Source: an uncultured Aquimarina sp. (GTDB lineage Bacteria > Bacteroidota > Bacteroidia > Flavobacteriales > Flavobacteriaceae). Taken from it: DNA of 64,000 nt. The notes beneath the pieces are model-generated. The model ran no database searches, was not told the origin of the DNA, and saw nothing but the letters and a program-made list of their open reading frames with translations. Numbering within the stretch: the stretch's first letter is position 1; each line of letters begins with the position of its first letter. Made by a program: the position numbers and the translations under genes. Below, one piece after another: positions 36,808 to 45,441 of this stretch. The stretch is taken from contig NZ_CANLMP010000004.1 of assembly GCF_947492405.1 (NCBI RefSeq), positions 372,001 to 436,000 of the forward strand. The letters run 5' to 3'.

Positions 36808-38253
36808 ATGGAGAAGATTATTGATGAAAACATCCAAGGGCAAGCATTGTCTCTGGACAAAAAAGAAGGAAATACCAGAAAGCTTTTTATTGAAAGCTAT
36901 GGATGCCAAATGAATTTTAGCGACAGCGAAATTGTAGCTTCAATTTTAGCTAAAGAAGGTTTTAATACTACTCAAAACCTTGAAGATGCTGATTTGGTTC
37001 TGGTAAACACCTGTTCTATTCGTGAAAAAGCAGAATTAACAGTTAGAAAACGCCTGGAAAAATATAACGCAGTAAAAAGAATAAATCCAAGCATGAAAGT
37101 GGGTGTTCTAGGTTGTATGGCAGAACGCTTAAAAAGTAAATTCTTAGAAGAAGAAAAGATTGTTGACCTCGTAGTAGGACCTGATGCCTATAAAGATTTA
37201 CCTAATTTGATAGAAGAGGTTGATGCAGGACGCAATGCGGTAAATGTAGTTTTATCAAAAGAAGAAACCTATGGAGATATCTCTCCAGTTCGCTTACAAA
37301 GCAATGGAGTTTCTGCATTTGTTTCTATCACCAGAGGTTGTGATAATATGTGTACTTTTTGCGTAGTACCTTTTACCAGAGGAAGAGAACGAAGTCGTGA
37401 TCCGCAAAGTATTCTGAAAGAAATTGATGATCTGGTTATTAATAATTTTAAGGAAATTACATTATTAGGTCAAAATGTTGATAGTTATTTATGGTATGGT
37501 GGAGGACTAAAAAAAGATTTTGACAAGGCTAGTGATTTACAAAAAGCTACTGCCACAGATTTTGCAAAACTTTTAGACCTGGTAGCTAAAAAGCATCCTA
37601 AATTACGTATTCGTTTCTCTACATCCAATCCTCAGGACATGACATTAGATGTTATTGAAGTAATGGCAAAACACAAGAACATCTGTAAACACATTCATCT
37701 ACCTATACAAAGTGGCAGCGATCGCATTCTTAAAGCTATGAATCGCTTACATACCCGCCAAGAATATATTGAGCTAGTAGATAACATAAAACAAATCATT
37801 CCTGATTGTTCCATAACCCAAGATATGATTATTGGTTTTCCAACAGAAACAGAGGAAGATCATCAGGATACATTATCGCTATTAGAAGGCATTAAATATG
37901 AACACGGTTATATGTATGCCTATTCTGAAAGACCGGGAACATTAGCCGAAAGAAAACTAGAAGATGATGTTCCTGAAGAAGTTAAAAAAAGAAGACTTGC
38001 AGAGGTAATTGCATTACAACGCAAACATTGTGCTTATAGACATGAATCTTATATTGGACAAACTTTTGAAGTCTTAATAGAGAAAGAATCTAAAAAATCA
38101 GACAAACATTGGAGCGGAAGAACAACAAAAAATATAGTTGCAATTTTCCCTAAAGACGATTATAAAATAGGAGATTTTGTTATGGTTCGCATCGACGAAT
38201 GCACAAGTGCAACTTTACTTGGAGAAGCAGTAGGGTATTCTGACAATAATTAA
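36808..38253 (+). CDS. miaB: tRNA-2-methylthio-N6-dimethylallyladenosine synthase
   Basis: 481 residues. An N-terminal UPF0004 domain with three cysteines (YGCQMN, NTCSI, LGCMAE), a radical-SAM core with CxxxCxxC in RGCDNMCTFCVVPF, and a C-terminal TRAM domain (VLIEKESKK...). It adds a methylthio group to i6A37 of tRNAs with two Fe-S clusters. First gene of a plus-strand run to secG. Confidence 0.96.
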   Translation: MEKIIDENIQGQALSLDKKEGNTRKLFIESYGCQMNFSDSEIVASILAKEGFNTTQNLEDADLVLVNTCSIREKAELTVRKRLEKYNAVKRINPSMKVGVLGCMAERLKSKFLEEEKIVDLVVGPDAYKDLPNLIEEVDAGRNAVNVVLSKEETYGDISPVRLQSNGVSAFVSITRGCDNMCTFCVVPFTRGRERSRDPQSILKEIDDLVINNFKEITLLGQNVDSYLWYGGGLKKDFDKASDLQKATATDFAKLLDLVAKKHPKLRIRFSTSNPQDMTLDVIEVMAKHKNICKHIHLPIQSGSDRILKAMNRLHTRQEYIELVDNIKQIIPDCSITQDMIIGFPTETEEDHQDTLSLLEGIKYEHGYMYAYSERPGTLAERKLEDDVPEEVKKRRLAEVIALQRKHCAYRHESYIGQTFEVLIEKESKKSDKHWSGRTTKNIVAIFPKDDYKIGDFVMVRIDECTSATLLGEAVGYSDNN

Positions 38254-38290
38254 GTTTAACATAGAAAACACATTAATATAGTTCTATTAA

Positions 38291-39553
38291 ATGGAATCAG
38301 TTCAAGCCACAAAACAACGATTCGGAATCATAGGAAATGATTCTAAACTAAATCGTGCTATAGAAAAAACTATTCAGGTTGCTCCTACAGACATCTCTGT
38401 TCTGGTTACAGGAGAAAGTGGTGTTGGTAAAGAAAGTATTCCTAAAATTGTTCATTCGCTATCACATAGAAAACATGGAAAGTACATTGCTGTTAATTGC
38501 GGTGCTATACCAGAAGGAACTATTGATAGTGAATTGTTTGGCCACGAAAAAGGAGCTTTTACAGGCGCTACTTCCACAAGAAGCGGGTATTTTGAAGTAG
38601 CAGATGGCGGAACGATATTTCTTGATGAAGTGGGAGAACTACCTTTAACGACACAAGTTAGACTACTTAGAGTACTAGAAAATGGAGAGTTCATTAAAGT
38701 AGGTTCTTCAAAAGTACAAAAAACAGATGTCCGTATTGTCGCAGCTACAAATGTGAATATGTTTGAAGCCATCAAAAAAGAAAAATTCCGTGAAGACCTA
38801 TATTATCGTTTAAGTACGGTAGAAATTCTATTACCTCCTTTACGAGATCGTAAAGAAGATATACATCTGTTATTTAGGAAATTTGCTTCTGACTTTGCCA
38901 CAAAGTATAAGATGCCCACTATTAGATTAGAAGAAGATGCTGCTCTATTACTAGAGAAGTATCATTGGAGTGGTAATATCAGACAATTACGCAACATTGC
39001 AGAGCAAATATCAGTCCTTGAACAAAACAGAACCATATCAGCTAATACTTTGCGAGGATATTTACCTAACATAGGAAGTAATCTACCTGCTGTAATTTCT
39101 TCGGACAAAAAAGATAGCGACTTTAGTAACGAGAGAGAGATTTTATACAAGGTGCTTTTTGACATGAAAAACGATCTGAACGACCTCAAAAAGTTAACTA
39201 TGGAATTGATGCAGAGTGGAAATTCGCAACAAGTACAAAAGGAACACGAGGGATTAATAAGAAAGATCTATCGCGATGATAAAGAGGAAGAAGAAATCCC
39301 ATTTGAAGAACCCATAGCGCCAACAACAGAGGTTCTACAGATAACACCTGCGGAGACCACCAAAAAAGAGGATGACAAATATCATTTTGCAGAGGAAATT
39401 GAGGAAGAAGAAACACTGTCATTACACGATAAAGAACTAGAGTTGATAAAAAAATCCTTAGAACGTCATCGTGGAAAACGTAAAGCCGCTGCGGAAGAAT
39501 TAGGAATTAGTGAACGAACTTTATATCGAAAAATAAAGCAATATGATTTATAA
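38291..39553 (+). CDS. Sigma-54-dependent activator without receiver domain
   Basis: 420 residues. The AAA+ core starts almost at once: Walker A GESGVGKES (about 41-49), GAFTGA (88-93) that contacts sigma-54, and GGTIFLDEVGEL. A low-complexity acidic linker (about 280-375) leads to a Fis-type HTH (RKAAAEELGISERTLYRKI). There is no response-regulator or GAF domain at the N-terminus, so control must come from elsewhere (expression, the linker or a partner). It lies 37 bases after miaB and before lptE. Confidence 0.92.
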   Translation: MESVQATKQRFGIIGNDSKLNRAIEKTIQVAPTDISVLVTGESGVGKESIPKIVHSLSHRKHGKYIAVNCGAIPEGTIDSELFGHEKGAFTGATSTRSGYFEVADGGTIFLDEVGELPLTTQVRLLRVLENGEFIKVGSSKVQKTDVRIVAATNVNMFEAIKKEKFREDLYYRLSTVEILLPPLRDRKEDIHLLFRKFASDFATKYKMPTIRLEEDAALLLEKYHWSGNIRQLRNIAEQISVLEQNRTISANTLRGYLPNIGSNLPAVISSDKKDSDFSNEREILYKVLFDMKNDLNDLKKLTMELMQSGNSQQVQKEHEGLIRKIYRDDKEEEEIPFEEPIAPTTEVLQITPAETTKKEDDKYHFAEEIEEEETLSLHDKELELIKKSLERHRGKRKAAAEELGISERTLYRKIKQYDL

Positions 39554-39608
39554 ATCCTTACTATCATAGGACAGATAAATCTTAAAACTTATGCGAATCT
39601 TTATTCAG

Positions 39609-40109
39609 ATGAAAAAAATAAAATACATTTTAATTGGATTGATAGCCATCACGGTACTTCAAGGTTGTGGTGCATACTCTTTTAGCGGTATTAATACAGA
39701 CGCTACCACGTTTCAGGTAGCTTTTTTCCAAAACCAAGCAGCTATTATTAATCCAGGGACTGATCAAAATTTTACGAATCAGCTACAAGATTTAATTCTA
39801 AACCAAACTAATCTGGATCTCGTTACGTCTAATGGAGATATTGCGTATGAAGGCGAAATTGTTCAGGATGTTGTAATACCAACGAATGCTACCTCACAAA
39901 ACACAGCTGCTCAAAACCGACTTACTATCGCAGTTAATGTTCGTTTTTATGATACTAAAAACCCTAAAGAAGATTTAGAACAACGTTTTTCTTTCTTTTT
40001 TGACTTTCCTGCCACGCAATCCGAAACTGCCGTAAGAGCTGAAGCTGTGGATATAATTTTTGAAAGAATTACACAGGATATACTTAATGCTACTTTAGCC
40101 AAGTGGTAA
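39609..40109 (+). CDS. lptE: LptE, LPS-assembly lipoprotein
   Basis: 166 residues from the ATG at 39609, which gives a standard lipoprotein signal (MKKIKYILIGLIAITVLQGC); an ATG six codons upstream (39591) is the alternative. LptE family, GCGAYSFSGIN at the mature start. It plugs and stabilises LptD in the outer membrane for LPS insertion. Followed by a 20-base gap to the TPR-like gene. Confidence 0.85.
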   Translation: MKKIKYILIGLIAITVLQGCGAYSFSGINTDATTFQVAFFQNQAAIINPGTDQNFTNQLQDLILNQTNLDLVTSNGDIAYEGEIVQDVVIPTNATSQNTAAQNRLTIAVNVRFYDTKNPKEDLEQRFSFFFDFPATQSETAVRAEAVDIIFERITQDILNATLAKW

Positions 40110-40129
40110 AAATTTAATCATTATTTTTT

Positions 40130-41095
40130 TTGAATACTAAAGAACTTACATATCTATTTCAAAAACCTTCTTCTATCAATAAGGAGCAAACGGAAAATCT
40201 GGAAAGAATCATTCGAGAGTTTCCATATTTTCAATCTGTAAGAGCTTTGATACTAAAAGGCTTAAAAGATGATGAAAGCTTTAGATACAATCAAGAGTTA
40301 AAAACCACAGCCGCACATACTACAGATAGAGGCGTTTTATTTGATTTTATTACATCTAAACTCTTTGATAAAGATATCGAAGATCCTGTAACATCAAAGA
40401 AAAGCAAAACAGATATAGACGTAGTAGATGCACAAGAAGTGAAAGTACTTTCTAGAATTTCATTAGATGATGCGGTATCCATGAAAATAGAAGAGGCAGA
40501 AGAAGTACTTGATCCTGCTCTGTTTTCATCTAAAGAAGAAGACTCTTCGAGAAATATTACTATCGCCGAAACTATAATTGAACAATCCGAAAAAACTAAT
40601 TCTACTGAAGTATCGAAGTCTACTGAAGACCTCGAAAAAGAGCTAGAAGTTGACAAACCTCTTGATTTTAATAAAAAAGAAGCACACTCTTTCGCCGAAT
40701 GGCTAAAACTTTCATCCTTACAACCTATAAATCGAAACACTGAAGAAGAAGAAAAAGAAAGTATTAAGGATGAAAACCGGGAAATTACAAAAGAAACTCA
40801 AACTGAAAAGCAATCAGATCAAAGGCATAAATTTAATTTAATTGATGAGTTTATAGCCAGTAACCCGAAGATTAAACCTGCTGAAAAAAACGCCCCTACA
40901 CGCAACTTAGCCGATAAACATATGGTTGCTCCAGATGAGTTAATGACAGAAACTTTAGCCAGAGTATATTTAGCTCAAAAAAAGTATAAAAAGGCAATTC
41001 AAGCATATAAAATATTAATTTTGAAAAATCCCGAAAAAAGTGGTTTCTTTGCAGACCAAATTCGAGCGATAAAAAAATTACAAGAAAATAAATAA
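40130..41095 (+). CDS. TPR-like protein of unknown function, TTG start
   Basis: 321 residues from a TTG at 40130. An in-frame stop lies five codons upstream (40115), and the next Met is far inside, so TTG is the best start. A helical N-terminus (NKEQTENLERIIREFPYFQS), a long acidic, low-complexity middle (about 95-250), and one TPR-like hairpin at the end (LARVYLAQKKYKKAIQAYKILILKNPEKSGFF). Cytoplasmic. Conserved between lptE and secG in relatives, from general knowledge; no function assigned. Confidence 0.8.
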   Translation: MNTKELTYLFQKPSSINKEQTENLERIIREFPYFQSVRALILKGLKDDESFRYNQELKTTAAHTTDRGVLFDFITSKLFDKDIEDPVTSKKSKTDIDVVDAQEVKVLSRISLDDAVSMKIEEAEEVLDPALFSSKEEDSSRNITIAETIIEQSEKTNSTEVSKSTEDLEKELEVDKPLDFNKKEAHSFAEWLKLSSLQPINRNTEEEEKESIKDENREITKETQTEKQSDQRHKFNLIDEFIASNPKIKPAEKNAPTRNLADKHMVAPDELMTETLARVYLAQKKYKKAIQAYKILILKNPEKSGFFADQIRAIKKLQENK

Positions 41096-41104
41096 CAATA
41101 TATA

Positions 41105-41440
41105 ATGACAACGTTTTCAATCTTTTTAATATTAATCGTAATCGTATCATTTTTACTGGTTGTAGTAATCATGGTTCAGAATCCTAAAGGAGGAGGTTTA
41201 TCATCTTCTTTTGGTGGCGGTGGAACACAGCAATTAGGTGGTGTGAAAAAAACTACAGATTTCCTAGATAAAAGTACTTGGGCATTAGCTACTTTGCTAC
41301 TAGCACTGATTCTTTTATCTAATGTAGATCTTATGGATGCAACATCAAATCAAGATCCTACAGTGGACACTAATGATGTACAACAAATCGATACACCTGT
41401 AACACCAGAACCAACAACAGATGACACGCCACAAGATTAA
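41105..41440 (+). CDS. secG: Preprotein translocase subunit SecG
   Basis: 111 residues. Two membrane helices flank the conserved loop VVIMVQNPKGGGLSSSFGG, then an acidic Thr/Pro/Asp-rich tail. SecG assists SecYE in protein export. Nine bases after the previous stop; a terminator follows. Confidence 0.95.
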   Translation: MTTFSIFLILIVIVSFLLVVVIMVQNPKGGGLSSSFGGGGTQQLGGVKKTTDFLDKSTWALATLLLALILLSNVDLMDATSNQDPTVDTNDVQQIDTPVTPEPTTDDTPQD

Positions 41441-41460
41441 TTCTTGTAGAACAAAAAATA

Positions 41461-41490
41461 AAATGCCGACTTGTCATACAGTCGGCATTT
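41461..41490 (+). terminator. Terminator after secG
   Basis: AAATGCCGACT, 8-base loop, AGTCGGCATTT followed by TTTATTT. Ends the miaB-secG run before groES. Confidence 0.85.
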
Positions 41491-41500
41491 TTTATTTCAA

Positions 41501-41530
41501 TTTGTCAGTATCACACCACTGGCATAATTT
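41501..41530 (+). promoter_or_regulatory. Promoter of groES-groEL
   Basis: TTTG (41501-41504), 20 bases, TAATTT (41525-41530); it can also be read as TTGTCA - 17 - TAATTT. About 57 bases before the groES ATG. No CIRCE inverted repeat was found. Confidence 0.5.
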
Positions 41531-41587
41531 CTGAAATGCATAGCATCAAATAATTCATTTTAATTTTAAAATATAAAACTAATTATA

Positions 41588-41863
41588 ATGGGAGTAAATA
41601 TTAAACCTCTTTCAGATCGTGTGGTTATTGAACCACTTCCAGCTGAAACGCAAACAGCTTCAGGATTATACATCCCTGATTCAGCACAAGAAAAGCAACA
41701 AAAAGGTAAGGTAGCTGCAGTAGGTAGCGGTAAGAAGGATCACGAAATGACTGTTAAAGTTGGTGATACTGTTCTTTATGGTAAGTATTCCGGCACTGAA
41801 TTAAAATTAGATGGAAAAGACTATTTAATTATGCGTGAGGATGATATCCTAGCGATTGTTTAA
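41588..41863 (+). CDS. groS: Co-chaperonin GroES
   Basis: 91 residues, the usual size. IKPLSDRVVIEPL at the start, a mobile-loop region ETQTASGLYIPD, and the C-terminal YLIMREDDILAIV. It caps GroEL; groEL follows after 35 bases. Confidence 0.97.
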   Translation: MGVNIKPLSDRVVIEPLPAETQTASGLYIPDSAQEKQQKGKVAAVGSGKKDHEMTVKVGDTVLYGKYSGTELKLDGKDYLIMREDDILAIV

Positions 41864-41898
41864 AAAACTGAATCAAAAAACACAAATTAAAAAATATT

Positions 41899-43536
41899 AT
41901 GGCTAAAGACATAAAATTTGACATAGAAGCACGTGACGGAATCAAACGCGGTGTGGACGCATTAGCAAATGCAGTAAAAGTAACTCTAGGACCTAAAGGT
42001 CGTAATGTAATTATTAGTAAATCATTTGGAGCACCTCAAGTAACCAAAGATGGTGTTTCTGTAGCCAAAGAAGTAGAATTAGAAGATGCTCTTGAAAATA
42101 TGGGAGCACAAATGGTAAAAGAAGTTGCTTCTAAAACTAATGATCTTGCTGGAGACGGTACTACTACAGCTACTGTATTAGCACAGGCTATCGTAAAAGA
42201 AGGTCTTAAAAATGTAGCAGCAGGTGCCAATCCAATGGATCTTAAACGTGGTATTGACAAAGCTGTTCTTGCTATTACTGAGGATTTAGAAAAGCAAACC
42301 AAAGAAGTTGGAAGTTCTTCTGATAAAATCAAACAAGTTGCAGCAATTTCTGCTAATAATGATGAAACAATTGGAGATCTAATTGCTAAAGCTTTTGGTA
42401 AAGTAGGAAAAGAAGGAGTTATTACTGTAGAAGAAGCTAAAGGAACTGATACGCACGTAGATGTCGTAGAAGGAATGCAGTTTGACCGAGGATACCTTTC
42501 TCCATACTTCGTTACCAATAGCGAAAAAATGACTGCAGATCTAGAGAGTCCATACATTTTATTGTTTGACAAAAAGATCTCTGCAATGAAAGATTTATTA
42601 CCTGTACTTGAGCCTGTTGCTCAAACAGGAAAACCTCTTTTAATTATTGCAGAAGATGTAGATGGAGAAGCATTAGCAACACTTGTAGTAAATAAACTGC
42701 GTGGTGCATTAAAAATTGCTGCTGTAAAAGCTCCAGGTTTTGGAGACAGACGTAAAGCTATGCTAGAAGATATCGCCATCTTAACTGGAGGTACTGTTAT
42801 CTCTGAAGAGCGTGGATTTACTTTAGAAAACACTACTATAGAACACCTAGGTACTGCAGAAAAAGTTGCTATCGATAAAGATAACACTACTGTTGTTAAT
42901 GGAGCTGGCGGAGAAGATTTAATCAAAAACAGAGTAAATCAGATCAAATCACAGATCGAAACCACTACTTCTGATTATGACAGAGAAAAGTTACAGGAAC
43001 GTTTAGCTAAACTAGCTGGTGGTGTTGCTGTACTATATGTTGGTGCTGCTTCTGAAGTAGAAATGAAAGAAAAGAAAGACCGTGTAGATGATGCACTTCA
43101 CGCTACTCGTGCAGCAGTAGAAGAAGGTATCGTTGCTGGTGGTGGTGTAGCATTAGTAAGAGCTAAATCTGTACTAGAAAAAGTAAAAACCGAAAATGCA
43201 GACGAAGCTACTGGTGTACAAATTGTGAATCGTGCTGTAGAAGCTCCGCTAAGAACTATTGTAGAAAATGCAGGTGGAGAGGGTTCTGTAGTAATCTCTA
43301 AAGTACTAGAAGGAAAAGGTGATTTTGGATATGACGCTAAATCAGAAGATTATGTAGACATGCTAAAAGCTGGTATCATAGATCCTAAGAAAGTGACTCG
43401 TATCGCCTTAGAAAATGCAGCTTCTGTTTCAGGAATGATCCTAACTACAGAGTGTGCTTTAATAGACATTAAAGAAGACGCTCCTGCTGGAGGTGGAATG
43501 CCACCAATGGGCGGAGGAATGCCTGGAATGATGTAA
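41899..43536 (+). CDS. groL: Chaperonin GroEL
   Basis: 545 residues. ATP-binding GDGTTTATVLA, conserved NMGAQMVKEVA, and the Gly-Gly-Met-rich C-terminus. The genes have higher GC and stronger codon bias than their neighbours, as expected of highly expressed proteins. Confidence 0.98.
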   Translation: MAKDIKFDIEARDGIKRGVDALANAVKVTLGPKGRNVIISKSFGAPQVTKDGVSVAKEVELEDALENMGAQMVKEVASKTNDLAGDGTTTATVLAQAIVKEGLKNVAAGANPMDLKRGIDKAVLAITEDLEKQTKEVGSSSDKIKQVAAISANNDETIGDLIAKAFGKVGKEGVITVEEAKGTDTHVDVVEGMQFDRGYLSPYFVTNSEKMTADLESPYILLFDKKISAMKDLLPVLEPVAQTGKPLLIIAEDVDGEALATLVVNKLRGALKIAAVKAPGFGDRRKAMLEDIAILTGGTVISEERGFTLENTTIEHLGTAEKVAIDKDNTTVVNGAGGEDLIKNRVNQIKSQIETTTSDYDREKLQERLAKLAGGVAVLYVGAASEVEMKEKKDRVDDALHATRAAVEEGIVAGGGVALVRAKSVLEKVKTENADEATGVQIVNRAVEAPLRTIVENAGGEGSVVISKVLEGKGDFGYDAKSEDYVDMLKAGIIDPKKVTRIALENAASVSGMILTTECALIDIKEDAPAGGGMPPMGGGMPGMM

Positions 43537-43642
43537 CGGTGAGCCACCGCAGGCTATTTATTTAGCTTGTTTGTGGGTTGCACGACGACAGCGAAGTTAT
43601 TTAGCAAATTCATTAAGAATAAAATCATTGCTAAAAAAGATA

Positions 43643-43674
43643 AAACCCCGTTTCGAGAATTCGAAACGGGGTTT
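43643..43674 (+). terminator. Terminator after groEL
   Basis: AAACCCCGTTTCGA, GAAT, TCGAAACGGGGTTT: a 14-base perfect stem 107 bases past the stop. The gap before it (43537-43642) shows no gene. Confidence 0.85.
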
Positions 43675-43773
43675 GTAATTAATAATAGCCTCAGTACAGC
43701 ATGATACAATCCTCTTCTAAAAACTGTATCTTTGAACTAATAAAAATAACCAACTTTAACTTTTAATAGCAGC

Positions 43774-44547
43774 ATGCCTAGTTTATATGATGACTTATTT
43801 GAGGATAATGAAAAGAAAAACAAGCCTACTGATCACAAACCTGAACCTATAAACTTAGACAATGATCGTTTTCAAGAAACAGGAAAAGAATCCCTAGATG
43901 AGATACTAACACTAATTAAACAATTTAGTTCAAAAGCAGAACCATTTTCTCAATTACTTACACGCACAAGAGCAATCGATCACGAAGTAGAAAAAGGAAT
44001 ACTTGATTTTTTCCTGATTGCAAAAGATAAACATGATCAAGGAACTTTAGCTAAAGAGCGCAAATATTATGGTATGCTTCAGACTAAGTTTGAAGCAATC
44101 ATTCCTTTAATGAGAGATCTGGGAAGCATACATCTAGAAACCATTAAACAGTTTAATCGCGATATTGACAAAGATTATTATTCTATTGAAAAGACCGATA
44201 AGCAGATACAATCAGATAAAGAAATAGCCATTAATCACATTAATATCCAACGAAAAATTCTTGCAGATGCAGCGACAAGCTTAGCAATTTTAGAAGAAGC
44301 TTTGAGCAATACAGAAAATCGGCTACGTACATATATTGATGCAGGAGGAATCAATAACATCTCGAGTTCTGAATGCGAAATTTTAGCACAAAAACGAATT
44401 TCCCTAACCAGTGGGCAACTACATCAATTTGATTATTCATTTTTTAAAATGAATCTACTAGACAAAACAGCTATCGCGATGGGCGTGTACTTAAAAGAAA
44501 CCACATCACAATATTTAGATAAATTAAGCACTGTATTTATTAGATAG
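43774..44547 (+). CDS. Uncharacterised helical protein
   Basis: 257 residues, no signal peptide or membrane segment. A charged N-terminal region of about 45 residues (EDNEKKNKPTDHKPEP) precedes a largely helical body. No recognised domain. It has its own unit after the groEL terminator and converges with the hydrolase gene. Confidence 0.75.
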   Translation: MPSLYDDLFEDNEKKNKPTDHKPEPINLDNDRFQETGKESLDEILTLIKQFSSKAEPFSQLLTRTRAIDHEVEKGILDFFLIAKDKHDQGTLAKERKYYGMLQTKFEAIIPLMRDLGSIHLETIKQFNRDIDKDYYSIEKTDKQIQSDKEIAINHINIQRKILADAATSLAILEEALSNTENRLRTYIDAGGINNISSSECEILAQKRISLTSGQLHQFDYSFFKMNLLDKTAIAMGVYLKETTSQYLDKLSTVFIR

Positions 44548-44559
44548 CCTATTCAAAAG

Positions 44560-45423
44560 TTATTCGTTGATAAGCTCAAGAAGTTTTTCAACTATAACTT
44601 TAGAGTAATCTTCTTGCAAAAAATGAGAACCCTTAGTTTGTATAACTTTTTCAATCCTTAAAGCATCTTTAATCGGAACACCATATTTTTCGTAAGTAAG
44701 TCCTTTATCGTTCATACCCCAAATTAGTTGTTTCGGAACATTAAGATTTTTTAATGATGATATATATAAATTTTCCTTTTCTGCAGTAGGTTCAAAACCT
44801 CTCATTATTTTTAGAAAAGACTTTGCATTATCTTTTCCCTTTAAAAATTGTAGATACGCTTTAGCCACTTCAATTCCAAAAACTTCTTTTTTATGAATCC
44901 CTCTAAGATGCATCAACTTTTGCAATAAAAAGGGAGTCGTTGTGGCTACAAATAATTCCCCAATCCCGAGCAAAGGGAAGAATCCCATTGGAAAAGGCTT
45001 CCTAAATTTCGGTAAGTTGACCAAAAGTGTATTCAAAATGGTTACTGATAAAATTCGGTCTTGCATTTTAGAGATCACCTCACAACCAACAGGACCTCCA
45101 ATATCATGAAGCACTATATGAAATTTCTTTAGACCCAACTTTTCAATAACCTCTACGGACCAGTTCCCAAGACCGGTCCAACTATAATTATAATCAGTTG
45201 GTCTTTCAGACAAACCAGTTCCCACTAAATCAAAAGAAATGCCTCTTACTCCACTTATGGAAATAGTATTGATAATTTTTCTATACAAAAACGATGATGC
45301 AGGAACACCATGGAAGAAAACAATGGGAACCCCTTCTCCTTTATCAAAAACAAAAGCTTTTGTATCAGATAGTTGTATATAGTTCCCCTGTTTTTTATGT
45401 TGTTCAAAGAGAGACTTATTCAT
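44560..45423 (-). CDS. Alpha/beta hydrolase, haloalkane-dehalogenase-like
   Basis: 287 residues. HGVPASSFLYR forms the oxyanion region, LHDIGGPVG carries the nucleophile position (Asp107), and GSHFLQED the catalytic His267. The Asp nucleophile and HGxPxSS pattern match the haloalkane dehalogenase/epoxide hydrolase group, but the tryptophan that normally follows the nucleophile and holds halide is isoleucine here. An epoxide hydrolase-like or other ester/ether hydrolase is therefore as likely. 18 bases downstream of the XRE regulator gene. Confidence 0.8.
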   Translation of the reverse strand: MNKSLFEQHKKQGNYIQLSDTKAFVFDKGEGVPIVFFHGVPASSFLYRKIINTISISGVRGISFDLVGTGLSERPTDYNYSWTGLGNWSVEVIEKLGLKKFHIVLHDIGGPVGCEVISKMQDRILSVTILNTLLVNLPKFRKPFPMGFFPLLGIGELFVATTTPFLLQKLMHLRGIHKKEVFGIEVAKAYLQFLKGKDNAKSFLKIMRGFEPTAEKENLYISSLKNLNVPKQLIWGMNDKGLTYEKYGVPIKDALRIEKVIQTKGSHFLQEDYSKVIVEKLLELINE

Positions 45424-45441
45424 GTCTTGTTGGTAATAAGA

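Noticed and set aside
40291..40740. 149-codon minus ORF inside the TPR-like gene, and similar Ser-rich antisense frames in groEL and the RND genes
   Set aside because: Shadow frames of real genes, with biased Ser/Pro composition.
41441..41587. CIRCE/HrcA site before groES
   Set aside because: No TTAGCACTC-N9-GAGTGCTAA-like repeat was found.
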